Shown in pieces: positions 34,590 to 46,714 of a stretch of DNA of 64,000 nt. The stretch is taken from the NCBI GenBank assembly GCA_944474755.1, contig OX104124.1:9512437-9576436 (forward strand), given 5' to 3'. The notes below the pieces were generated by a model. It was not told where the DNA came from. It was given only the letters and a program-made list of their open reading frames with translations, and did not search any database. The stretch comes from Limnoperna fortunei (lineage: Eukaryota; Mollusca; Bivalvia; Mytilida; Modiolidae). The number at the start of each line of letters is the position of its first letter. Position 1 is the stretch's first letter. Made by a program: the position numbers and the translations under genes.

Positions 34590-37346
34590 TAAAAATAATT
34601 AATGTAATCACACGTTATTATTATTTTTTTACAAATGCTAATTAGAGGCTTTTTCAATGGATGATTATTTCACAACCGAATAATATTGTAATATAAACTT
34701 TGAATTGACATGTACTATTACATACACTTTACAACGTTACTTCTATTATCGTTGACAAAACTCTATAATATTCCACTGATGTGAAAATCTGAAACATAGT
34801 ATTTTTTTCAGCCAGTAAGTACAAGCCAAGAAAGAAACGATAAGTATATTAATAAAACATACAACTTTACCCAATGCTATCTTAACTTCAAAATGACGTT
34901 CTTATGGTAGTTATTCAGAAACTTTTTAGTTGGGTGGTCTTATTAAAGTTCTGATTGCATGTTATATTATGCATAAACACTGAAGATGTTATATCTACTA
35001 AATGAAAACTGTAAATCACATATGCTATTTTTGCAATGCATACTTGTTCCGGTCACCTGATAAAGTTTAACATTCAAAAATAAACAAGTAATTGACGAAG
35101 TTTTAATTTCATCTATAATTCATCATCTAACCTACTATTTGCTTGTGCAAATAATTTATATAATCGAACGTTATTATTATTTTTTTACATTATTTAATGC
35201 ATTTTACAAGCGCATAATACTGTAATATAAACCCTAAATTGATATATATTATTACATAAACTTTGCAGTTACTTCTATTATACTTGGCAATACTATACAC
35301 TTTTCCACTGATAGGATGATTTAAAACATGTTATTTGGTTTTTTGCAGATGGTAAGTACAAGAGAGAAAGTAACGATAAGTATAGTAGAAACTAAACAAC
35401 ATTACCCAACGCTATTTTTACTAAATAGGACATTCTGCTGATAGTTTTTTAGAACGTTTTTAACTGGTGTTAAATTTGTCAATTATTCATGGCATATTAT
35501 ATGTTGCATGAACAATGAAGCTGTTATATTTCCTAATGAAACTGTAAATCACATATGCCAGAAGAAGAATTTTTCAACGCATACTCGTTATCATAACACC
35601 ATTGTTGCTGAAAGTTTAAAAATCAGAAATAGATTAATTAATGATGAAGTTTTAATTTCATCTATAATTTATCATCTTACCTTTCATTCTTACTACCACC
35701 AGTATGCTTGTACAGATAATTTGTGTAATCGAAAGTTATTTTTAATTTTTTACTAAAGTTAAAACGATGCATTTCACAAGCGCATTATACTGTAATATAA
35801 ACCTTCAATTGACATATACTATTACATAAATTTTGCTATTGTACTTCTATTAACTTTTGGCAATACTATATACTTTTCCACATATGGGATGATTTAAAAC
35901 ATATTATTTATTTCAGTTTGTAAGTACGAGCCAAGATATGCGATAAGTATACATGTTTCAATAAAGCAACACAACATTACCCAATGTTTTTTCTTCACTT
36001 AAACATGGCATTCTGTTGATATTTTAAGAAATTTCCCATTGCATGTTATATGTTGCATGAGCAATGAAGATGTTATATTTACTAACTGATAACTGTTAAT
36101 CACATATGCCGAATGGTGAATTTCGCAAAGCGTATTAATTTCCCTTATTCCTGCTACTGAATAAAGTGTTCCGGAAAGTTTAAAAGTCAGAAATAAACAC
36201 TTAAATGATAAAGTTTTAATTTCATCATTAGTTCATTATCTTACCTTCTATAATTCTTACCATCAGTATGCTTGCACAAATAATTTATTTAATCACACGA
36301 TATGTTTAATTTTTTCCACATTTTAATTCAATGCATTTTTCATTGATGTTTATTTCACAAGCCCATAACATTGTAAGATAAACTTTGAATTGGCATATAC
36401 TATATCATAAACTTGACAATGTAACTTCTATTTTCGTTGCCAATACTGTATACTCTCCCATTGATGTGATGATCTCAACAATAGTATTTGGTTTTTTTTC
36501 AGGAAGTAAGTATTAGCCAAGAAAGTAACGATAAGTATACTAATAAAACAACATAACCGTATGCCATCTCAGTTTCGGCATGACGTCCATCTGATAGTTA
36601 TTCAGAAGGTTTTTTAGTTGGGTGGTCTTATCAAAGGTTAACAAATTGCATGAACAATAACATTGTTATATCTGCTAAATAAAAACTGTAAATCATATAA
36701 GCCTAAAGGTCATTTTCTCAATGCATAATTATTCTCCTAAACCTCTCAGTTAATAAAGTGTTGCTGAAAGTTTACAAGTCAGAAATTAATAAATGATAAA
36801 GTTTATGTATCTTCTATGATGTATCATCTTATCTTATATATTTCCTACCACCAGTATGCTTGTGCAAATAATTTATGTTCACGTTATTTTTAATTTTTTA
36901 CAAAAGTTAAAACAAGGCACTTCTCAAGCGAATAATACTGTAATATAAACCTTGAATCAATTTATATGATTACATAAACTTGACAATGTTACTTCTATTA
37001 TCGTTGACAATACTCTATACTCTTCCTATAATGTGATGATCTCAAACATAGTACTTGTTTTTTTCAGGGAGTAAGTACAAGCCACGAAAGTAACGATAAG
37101 TATATCAATAAAACAATACAACATTACACAATGCTATCTTTACTTAAACATCACGTTCTGCTGATAGTTAATCATAACGTCTTTCAAGTTGGGTGGTCTT
37201 ATTAAAGTTTAACACATTTATCATTGCATGTTATATGTTGTATGAACTAGGAAGATGTTATATCTACTAAACAATAAACTGTAAAACACATATGCCGTAA
37301 GGAGAATTTCGAAATGCATGATTATTCTCCTAAAACCTGTCACTTA
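34590..37346 (+). repeat. Tandem array I, about 0.57-kb units with splice-like motif
   Basis: Each unit holds a pyrimidine tract ending in AG, three bases, gtaagtacaagccaagaaag, taacgataagtatatc, and then conserved blocks such as tgttgcatgaacaatgaag, actgtaaatcacatatgcc, cttaataaagtgttgctg and tatgcttgtacaaataattt. The gtaagt positions are 34815, 35352, 35917, 36505 and 37071. One unit has an 82-codon open frame (35508-35753) that is broken in its sister units, so probably not a gene. The array lies directly after the COR exon in the same orientation. Confidence 0.8.
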
Positions 37347-37590
37347 CACAGCAAAAATAGCTACGGAGGTTTAACGGATGTGTAACTAAACATCCGTAAA
37401 ACGTCCGTTTACCATTCAAAACGTTTACGTTCAAAACGGAAACATCCGTAAACCATCAGTACTGAAAACGTCCGTTTTACATCCGTTTCATTAACGGACG
37501 TAACGCACAACATCCGTAAAACGTATGTAGATTAAACAGACGTTAATCAGACGTAAAACATCCGTAATACGGATGATGATTAAAAATGAA
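37347..37590. repeat. Left subterminal motif cluster
   Basis: About ten copies of an eight-base word ACATCCGT or ACGTCCGT (or the reverse complement) in about 240 bp, often followed by aaaac. The CpG in each word makes it a potential methylation-sensitive protein-binding site. Confidence 0.75.
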
Positions 37591-37885
37591 TTGGGCATTT
37601 GTATAATAGATAAAAAACACAATAAATGAACATGAATACATCATAATTTATTAAAGGCAAGTATTTAGTCAATATAAAGATAAGAAAACTTATCAAATTT
37701 ATCTTAAATTAATGATTTTCAATTTTATATATATCACATTATATATAAATGTTCATATATTTATATTACAAAAACATTTTCTTGAATCATCAACTTCAGA
37801 AACATACATAATTGAAAACAAGTTAAATGGAAACAGAAAACAAAATACTATCATCCATTCAATGAGTAAAATGTGCCACTTCTCT

Positions 37886-39660
37886 GATTCACCAAGTACA
37901 ATATGACATTACTCTGTTCATCGAGTACACTATGACATTACTATGATTCACCAAGTACACTATGACATTACTCTTATTCACCAAGTACACTTTGATATTA
38001 ATCCAATTCACTGAGTACACTATGGCATTAACCTGTTCACCTGTACACTATGACATTAATCTGTTCACCAAGTACACTATGTCATTACTTTGATTCACTA
38101 AGTACACTTTGACATTAATCTGATTCACCTAGTATATATGACATTACTATAATTCACTGAGTACAGTGACATTAATCAGATTCACCAAGTACACTTTGAC
38201 ATTAATCTGATTCACCTAGTACAATATGACATTACTATAATTCACTTAGTACAGTGACATTACTATGATTCACCGAGTATACTATGACATTACTCTGATT
38301 CACCAAGTACACTATGACATTAACCTGCTCACCCAGTACACTATGACATTACTCAGATTCACCAAGTACACTTTGACTTTACTCTGATTCACCAAGTACA
38401 CTATGGCATTAACCTGATTCACCAAGAACACTATGACATTACTCTACTTTACTGAGTACACTATGACATTACTCTGATTCACAAAGTACACTATGACATA
38501 ACTCTGCTTCACTGAGTACACTATGACATTTCTCTGATTCACCAAGTACACTATGACATTTCTCTGATTCACCAAGTACACTATGACATTACTCTGATTT
38601 ACCAAGTACACTATGACATTACTCTACTTCACTGAGTACACTATGACATTTCTCTGATTCACCAAGTACACTATGACATTACTCTGATTCAGCAAGTACA
38701 CTATGACATTACTCTACTTCACTGAGTACACTCTGACATTTCCCTGATTCACAGAGTATACTATGACATTAACCTGCTCACCCAGTACACTGACATTAAT
38801 CTGATTCACCTAGTACAATAAGACATTACTATAATTCCTGAGTACAGTGACATTACTCTGATTCACCAAGTACACTATGACATTACTCTGATTCACAGAG
38901 TACACTTTTACATTAACCTGTAAATCTAGTACATTATACCATTTATCTGATTTACTGCGTACACTGTGACATTACTCTGATTTAACGTGTACACCATGTC
39001 ATTACTCTGATTAACTGTGTACACTCACATTACTCTGATTTACACTGTGTACACTATGACATTACTCTGATTCACATAGTACACTGTGACATTAATCTAA
39101 TTCACCAAGTACACTATGACACTACTCTGATTCACTGTGACATTAATCTGATTCACAAAGTACACTATGACATTACTCAGAATCACTGTGTAAATGAATT
39201 CACCGAGTACACTATGACACTACTCTGATTCACTGTGACATTAATCTGATTTAATGTATACAATATGACATTACTCTGTTTTACTGAGTATACTGTGACA
39301 TTAATCTGATTCACAAAGTACACTATGACATTACTCAGAATCACTGTGTAAATGAATTCACAGAGTACACTATGATACTACTCTGATTCACCGAGTACAC
39401 TATGACATTACTCTGATTCACTGAGTACACTATGACATCACTGATTCACTGTGACATTAATCTGATTTAATGTATACAATATGACATTACTCTGTTTTAC
39501 TGAGTATACTGTGACATTCATCTGATTCACCAAGTACACTATGACATTAATCTGATTCACTGAGTACACTATAACATTAATCTGTGATATTAAACAACAT
39601 ATGACATTATTGTAAACCACTGAGCACATTATAAAATTAACTCTGATTCACTGAACATAC
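37886..39660. repeat. 30-bp minisatellite, roughly sixty units
   Basis: The unit is tcaccaagtacactatgaca plus ttactctgat. Variants change the ccaag block (ctgag, cagag, ccgag) and some units are shortened. It fills the left side of the large transposon, between the left end and the 3' end of the minus-strand gene. Open frames across it are repeat translations. Confidence 0.88.
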
Positions 39661-41093
39661 CATGATGTAAATTATACATCATTATCAGAAACTGAAAGGA
39701 AGTCAATTCATTAAGCACATTATTACAGTCTGATCAATTACATACCAAATGTTTAGGCCTAGGTGTAAAGACAACAAAGTAATGGCCAGGACAAGCTTTG
39801 AAAAGAAAAATTAGCTTAAGGATCAAGGTCAAATATTTAAAGATAAAACTGGCTGACAATGTACTGATTAACTAACAGATTATGTTTTAAATGAGTAGAC
39901 TTCTTTAAAACATTCTCTTGATCAACTTTATCTGATGAAATAGCCTCAAGAATTCTACATTTGGCAGCAGAGCAATTATGTACTACACTAATTTTTTCTA
40001 AATTTTTAGATGACACTATCGTGGTTGTTGCTGACTTTTCGAGGACTTGACAACCCATAACCTTTTTATTGAGAATGTTGGTCTTCCATAGCACCACAAC
40101 CTCTAAGTGACAACCTCTTTTTGGTATAATAACAAGTCCTTCTTTAAAGACACCAATGAATTCCTGAAAAAAAGTATTCATAAATTACTAAATCATTCAA
40201 GTTAAGTCAGTAAAAAATTGATGGAAAGTGTTTCATATCATGATGGCCATGAACAAGGGATCATTTAACATTTTTGACCCCACTAAGACTTTTAAAGAGA
40301 TCAAGAAGTTGACATCTGAAGAAAAAATAACGCTACTTTTTGCCTTTATGTGCAGTTACTCTTAAAAGTGGAATCGGACAACTTTGACTAAAAATAAACT
40401 TTTCTAGAATAGAGCTTTTGATTATGAAGATATAATAGTCTTGAGTTAACTGCCATTAAATGTGCTGTAATAAAACATAGGGATAAATCATACTGAGGAA
40501 CATGTCATTTGTAGCCAGTTGTCCCAAATTATTCTTGCGTAGTTTAAATTGGTTGAAGGCGAGAACATTTTTTTACAGACATCTTATATCATACTAAAAC
40601 ATTGAGGTAAATATCAAACAATATGAAATGTTTAAAAGAAAAGCTTAAACAAAGTTTAATACCCACCACACCAAAAACTGGAAGTTGGGTTTAAAATAAT
40701 CCATTACATACACAGGAACATGAGTAAAACTTAAATCCACAAGGTTATAAAACATAAAAATGAACCAAGACTTTTGTTACCTGCTTTTCAGAATCTAAAT
40801 AGGAAACCCATTCTCCAGAATGTATAAGAATGCCACTCTCTGCTCTTACACCAGAGCCTCACATTAGCTTGTATTGATCAAAGTGATGATTTTCAATGTT
40901 TAAAGTAAGAAGTGCTTGTATAAGAATATCATCTGTTGGATTTTCTACAACAATTTTCTTCTTTTGGTCCCTTTCAAATAATGGAATGGTTCCTGTTCTC
41001 TGTTTAGTTGAGTCTATATGAGTGTCAGCACAAAGAAAATTCAGTACTGGTGACTGCAATCCTAACCTGATGACTGCAGAAGTTGCCTGACAT

Positions 41094-42978
41094 CTGCAAT
41101 TAAGAAGAAAAAAATAACAAGCATTCCATAAAGTTCAACTAAATAAAGTCTGGTATTTCTTTGAAATTCATAAAAACAAATGCTAGATAAGTTAATTAAT
41201 CTTGTTACATTTAAAATAAGAGTAGCTTTCCATATGGTTGTAACAAGAACTGACTGAAATTATGGTAAAGTATTACAAAAATGATTTAGCAGACTGACGC
41301 AAAATCAAAATAGGAGGTGCACAGTGACATTATCTGCTTATAATTTAATTTGCTTTGTAAGCTGAAATCTGATTGGTTAATTTAAATTGAGCATTCCATA
41401 TTATAAGAAATAACTTGTGTGACCTTTGACCTATTCTTACACCGTTAAAATTGAAATAGTTCCATGATGTCATCAACGTTTTTACTATAAAAATTGCTTT
41501 TCATCAAATCGTCCGCGGAAGAGGTGTAATGATTAACTTTAAAAACACTCATCTTGTCTGAGTGATCGAGAAGCCATGTCATGAAACTCTTAGGTTCCTG
41601 TACGTGGTCGCATTTTGCAATAAGCGAGTTCGCAGTTTCTTAATGCGCATGTGTAAATTTTTAAAAAGGGGAATAACCCGCTAAGGTTAAAAGGTCAAGG
41701 CAGATAAACAATAACGTTCGGGACGCAGATCGAGTGTTGTAAAAGAGACAAAATCGGTACAAACGCTTTACTTGTGGTGTTTCTATTCATCTCTTGGCTC
41801 TTCCTGGTGCTTATATAAACCACCACGATCCGTTTTAAATTGAATTTCGGCAAAATTGTTTTATAATTGTTTTCTCCTATATGATGCGCGGATTGTTTAT
41901 CTTCCTTACATTCCCACAATTCCTCACTAATTTTCTCCTATAAACCGGAGGTGGTCCGAATTGCGAACTCACTTATTCGAATTGCAATAACACTAAATGG
42001 CAGTCAGCACGCCATACTTTAAAATCTGTGTTTTAAAGACGCTTGAATCACTTTCATTTTCTGTTAGTTACAAACATTTTTAAGACGCAGTGAAAAAAAA
42101 TTTAAATTGTACACGGAAATGACATGAAAAAAATCGGGTTTTTTGAAAGTTGATAAAATGTTTTAGGGTCGACGTCCAAACTGGGTCGGGAAACCGGAAA
42201 CACACAATTAATTTATTTTGGCCTAGGCTTAGAGACCTTTCCACAAAGTACATAACAAGTTTAGTGAAAATTCTTCAAACGATGTTGACTCTATATTCAC
42301 AAGAAAATGTTACAAACCCTGGTGTTACAATATTCCCTTGCAACTTCATTGGCGAGGTTATAATAATTTATAAATGAGCTACATGTACATGTATAAAATT
42401 GCTTACAAAGTACTTAATTTTCCCATTTAAATGGTGGTAAGTTGTATATGGAATAGCTGATTTACATGTGGTGACATATTATTGCACAAATAATACAGGG
42501 ATTAAGCCATAAAGTCATAAATTGCATTGAAGTCTACACTCGTTAATTGGCTTGGAGCTATAGCATATGAGTTTTCAAGACAACAATATTGCATTGATTT
42601 GTATAATTGTTTTAAAGTACAATGTACTCAGATTAATTTTTTTACTATTGCTATTAAGTTGCAATAGCTGAAGAAAATGTCAAGTGAAGAAATAGTCCAG
42701 GAAAATTTTAGATAATGGAAAATTACTCATGTGAGTGACAAGCACTAGCTACATCACTGCTTAAAATTAAGATTGTTTGTTTGTTTGAATGGTGTTTTAA
42801 AGCAACTATTAGCAATTTTTCAGCTATATTGTGGCATCCAGTTTTAATTTGGGGAGGAAGCCGGAGTACCCAGAGAGAACCCAGGACCTGCTGTAGGAAA
42901 ACTGGCAATCCTTGTCAATTAAGATTGGAGTTTAAGTTAAGATGAGAACCTTATATACAATTCATATAGTGTATGTAC
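41094..42978. other. Interior of the transposase-like gene with no recognised exon
   Basis: Expected place of the missing catalytic exons. It contains a SINE fragment and ordinary AT-rich sequence. Open frames at 41695-41919 (minus) and 42150-42377 (plus) have no motifs and lack matching splice sites. Confidence 0.45.
42775..42935 (-). repeat. SINE fragment nested in the 14.2-kb element
   Basis: Carries gtttgtttgaatggtgtttt, cagctatattgtggcatcca and ggaggaagccggagtaccc, matching the copy at 27735-27997 without its tRNA head. It shows the element was resident long enough to collect a SINE, or carried it in. Confidence 0.7.
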
Positions 42979-44235
42979 CTGAGTTATTAAATTTTCCCAG
43001 CTATAGCTTCCAAACTTCTTTTCTTTCAGTTTTTTTAATGTTGGTAAATCATGAACTCCTAGTTCTTTTAACATGTAGAGAACAAATGATACTACCCCAT
43101 CACTCTGAAAAAAAGGAATTGAAGAAAATTATTTCAAAGTAGTTTTCTCTGGCATATTATTTTAAGTTGAAGATGCTTTTCCTCTAATGGCTAAGGTAAA
43201 ACTCTTGAGATTTCTTTCAGAGTAGATTTGGTGGGAAATGTCTCACTATGTTTTCTCACTTGTGGTGAAAACTATTTTTCCCATACCAGCCGAGTGGTGG
43301 TTACATTAGGCAAGAATTAAAGAACTTAAAATTACAAGTAATATACATGTACATGTATGTATATTGTTTACAATATAGGGTACCTACATAAACTGTATAT
43401 TAGGTGTGTAACGATACAATGTACACTTCTTCTGTAAATGTCCGATATCTGGTACAGATGAGCTCACGTGCAAACATCTGTACTTGCTTTGTCATCCAAT
43501 CAAAACGCCATAAACAATTACATTGTTATCGCAGCATAACAATGTTCTAGTTTGGCATTCTTGTTTCCAGTGTTCTGATTGGATGTCAAGAGACAATGAA
43601 GTCTAAAACAATGTAGAGTCTTTAGGATATACATGTAACAATGTGAAAGTTTTACCCAAGACCACAATGTCTTAGAATAAAATTCAAAGATAAAACGTCA
43701 GGTGGAGTGCTCCGAAGATGGAGGAATTTACGTGAGAACAAGGGCAAGTTATGGACCTTGTTAATATATAAATGATCTCGTCTTGTGCCTGTGGATTCTA
43801 GTATATCATATTTATGTGTAAATCCTTACCAGTAGAAAAAATGCTTACCACTGGGTGCGTTGACGAATTCATGAAAATGTACAGAAGCATCTCTGCCTTG
43901 GACGTAAATGGATGCCATTCACACGAATCAGTCCCATAATTGTCTTCTGATGAATTGTTCACGTCTTCCTCACTCTCGTCGCTGCTTGTGTTGTTGCTGA
44001 CATCGTTGTAGTCGTGACCCGTAGAGAAATTTTGTTGATAGTGATCCTGCCACTGCCGGCACTGCAGGTCGTCTAACTTGGCACCCTCGCCACATTCCTC
44101 TTGTACATTCAATGGAGTCTCTTCGCTTTTTAGAAAAACAATAGTCTTGTGTTGTTTTGATACAAATTGCCGATCAAGATTCCTTTGTCGGTCAGTAACA
44201 AAATCACACGGATCGCATTAAAATCTTGCAGACAT

Positions 44236-44394
44236 TTTACGCAGACATTCTTCGTTGATGATGTGTACGCTCGGGTTTTTCGGACACGTAGGTAGTGCTA
44301 TACAATAAAGAGAGTGTTTCGAAAGAATTGGAATGACGTCACTACAGACGACATTTGACAGAACTGTTGTCCAGTGTTGAAAATTGTCAATCAG
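44236..44394. promoter_or_regulatory. Shared bidirectional promoter region of the element's two genes
   Basis: The two first ATGs (44235 minus, 44395 plus) are only about 160 bases apart and point away from each other. A tgacgtca palindrome at 44333-44340 is a CRE/ATF-type site and could serve both directions. An AT-rich tatacaataaag block (about 44299) may act as a core element. Function is inferred from position. Confidence 0.45.
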
Positions 44395-45486
44395 ATGAAA
44401 GAAATGGATGCATTTGATGTAAGAATCTTGGTAGAAGGAATCGTTTAACAGTGTTTAAGCTAACAATTTATTTTGCAAGCTCTGCATTTGATTTTGAATA
44501 GGTCATATCTCAAATTAACAAAAGATATTATTATAGAAAAATATGTGTGATTACTGTATACTGATTACTGTAGCTGTAGGTACCAACCAAAACGTTTGGG
44601 GTAGGGGGATGGCTGATTTTAGGCTATGAATTTTTTCTTCCTTTCAGAAATTTTTATTTTATTTTTTGTATTTTTAGTCAACGATAAAACAAAATATTTT
44701 TCCAAAATTTCAAATAGAGTCATAAATTATGGTAGTGGAACTATAGGTAGATCATTTTTTCTTTTCTTTTCTCAAAATTCAGGATCCAAAAATTTTTTAA
44801 TAAAAAAAAACATAGCCCCCCCCCCCCTCCCATAAAGTTAAATTGTCTGTCCCTTACATATATTTTTTTAAAGTGTCCTAAGCTACATACCTTAAACCAG
44901 GGACAGTCTATAGTATACTAAGTATAGATTGTCCCTGCTTAAACTTAAAAAAAATTGAATTCAATGAGACTTTACTGTTGAGAGCTAAGTTGAGGTATGA
45001 TAAAGCTAGGCGAGACTTGTGTTTATTTCTTTAATTCAATTTGCAGGAATCACAAAATACTCAGTCCCAGGATTTGTTTGAACCAGTCCTGGTTAATTCA
45101 AACAACATACTGCCAGAGGAAAGACCACTAACCCTATCTGATATAAGTTAGTAATGCTGCCATAACTGGAAATAAAACTATGTGTATATTGTTTAGATAG
45201 TTAGTTAGGTGAAAGGAAATCATGAGGATACCCACTGCAAAATTTCCAAAAGAACATAAGCCATTACACAGTTAAACGCTCATACCAGCAGGGCTTTATA
45301 TATGTGTGCACACACAAAAAATTATAAAAGAACAAACATCAAATGTAATGGTAGCCTTTTTTTATGTCTTATTTCCTTTGTCATATTAGAATCATTATTA
45401 TTCATGTTACACTGGTTTTAAGTGAATTTAATAATAACATACATTTCATTTATTTTACACATTGCCATAATTTAGGGAAAATATTC

Positions 45487-45800
45487 AACAAGAGGCCCCA
45501 GCGGGCCTGTATCACTCACCTGAAATTTTTGTCACTTGAGGAGCAAAAGCTGCTACAAGAAGTCAAATGACAATTTCAAACCCACGAGACTTTTGTAATT
45601 TACAAATTCTGATAGCCAGTGTTATCCTCATGGTGCTATTTTCTTGTACAGTAGAATGTATGAAGGCCATGTTGGAATAACTTTAAGAAAATCGGTCCCA
45701 TCTATATTTCTATGGTGCTATGTGAAAATTTTGGAAAGAACACTTACAACTAGATATCAAGTAGGCTGTAGGGGACAATGGAATGCTCCTGTTCAAAAAT
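45487..45800 (+). repeat. Dispersed bivalve repeat (acaagaggcc family)
   Basis: Begins acaagaggccccagcgggcc, then tatcactcacctga. An opposite-strand relative is at about 46500-46714, ending gagctatgcaggctcctgag followed by agcctcttgtt. They sit in separate introns of the second element gene, with an exon between them, so I treat them as two insertions. Confidence 0.5.
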
Positions 45801-46499
45801 AATTTTTACTGTGAATTTATAATTTGTTATATTTTTAGTGCACAAATTAAACAGCATGGACAAAAAAATTGAAACCATGCAGGCAGAAATTAAACAGCTG
45901 AAGGACCAACAGCACAGCAATGCAAATGCGTTTCATATTGACACATGTTCATTTAAGGTAACTTTTAAACAATACAGGTTTTATGTATAAATAATCTCAT
46001 CAAGTTAAAAATTCCTTTGAATGTAGAATTGATTTAAGTCTAATGTATTATTAGTGAAGTCTGAAGACATTTAGAAAAAAATTTCAGAGTCATATTGTAT
46101 GGTTTTTGAATATTCAGGTAATTTAAATCAAATGTGTCACCCAAATTGTAGAACCTAATATTGCTAACATTATTATAATGGTATTGCACATGTGCCACTG
46201 CATGCAAAAACAATAAACTATCGAGTGCATTTTTATTTACAGAAGAGGCTGAACACAAGCCTAAAATTGAGGTTTAGCCGAAAACTTTGGCTGGAACCAT
46301 CAATAGATGTTGAATTTAAGGTAAATGTTTAAGTACTATATTCTACATGTTTTAAGTACTTTTACAATGTATAAGGGTTCAGGATTTAATATTTGGGTTT
46401 TTTTCTTATTACACATTCATCATTAAAATGATAACAAAACTGTTTCTTATATCTTTATTATGCTTGCTTTAATGTTCAGCTAATTGTTTTACATGTAAA

Positions 46500-46714
46500 C
46501 TCCACTTGGACATTTTGGTTTAAGTTACCAGATGACCTCTTATAAAAGGTATTGCACGTTAAGGTTATAAGTTGCATGTTTTTTTTCATTTTGCCTTAGT
46601 CTTAGAAAATGAAAACCATTAAAGATAGGAAAAAGCATATGTTCAGCTAGGTATCATTTAGTTTGTCTATGAAGTCAGGTGAGCTATGCAGGCTCCTGAG
46701 AGCCTCTTGTTTTA
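46500..46714 (-). repeat. Dispersed bivalve repeat (acaagaggcc family), inverted copy
   Basis: The reverse complement starts aacaagaggctctcaggagc, then tgcatagctcacctgac, matching the start of 45487-45800. Confidence 0.45.

Larger units (their letters stand above)
39837..44235 (-). pseudogene. Transposase-like spliced gene of the 14.2-kb element, disabled
   Basis: Exons on the minus strand: 44235-43849, 43104-42979, 41093-40781 and 40163-39837, with AG/GT borders. Exon 1 encodes CDPCDFVTDRQRNLDRQF (zinc-finger-like), an acidic stretch (SSDESEEDVNNSSED) and EWHPFTSKAEMLLYIFMNSS. Exon 2 follows in phase: SFVLYMLKELGVHDLP. Exon 3 has SPVLNFLCADTHIDS and SGILIHSGEWVSYLDSEKQ; exon 4 has GVFKEGLVIIPKRGCHL and VVHNCSAAKC, then a stop. 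The PFTSKAEMLLY...LKELGV order is, from memory, that of N-termini of large eukaryotic DNA-transposon proteins. Lesions: TAA as codon 6 (44220-44218) and TGA at 40861-40859. No DDE catalytic core is visible in the 1.9 kb between exons 2 and 3, so it is probably deleted. Confidence 0.65.

Noticed and set aside
35508..35753. Open frame ending YACTDNLCNR, resembling the end of a three-finger (Ly6) domain
   Set aside because: Sister units of the array have the same DNA with stops and shifts, and the other expected cysteines are absent, so the likeness is probably chance.
39438..39629. Open frame with repeated NQINVIVYSV peptides
   Set aside because: Translation of the 30-bp minisatellite, not a gene.
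41695..41919. Minus-strand open frame within the 14.2-kb element that could supply a missing transposase exon
   Set aside because: No motif, no convincing acceptor or donor, and a plus-strand neighbour of equal length, so it looks like chance.
45487..46714. A single element bounded by inverted acaagaggc ends
   Set aside because: Two exons of the second element gene lie between the ends, so two separate insertions in opposite orientation are likelier.
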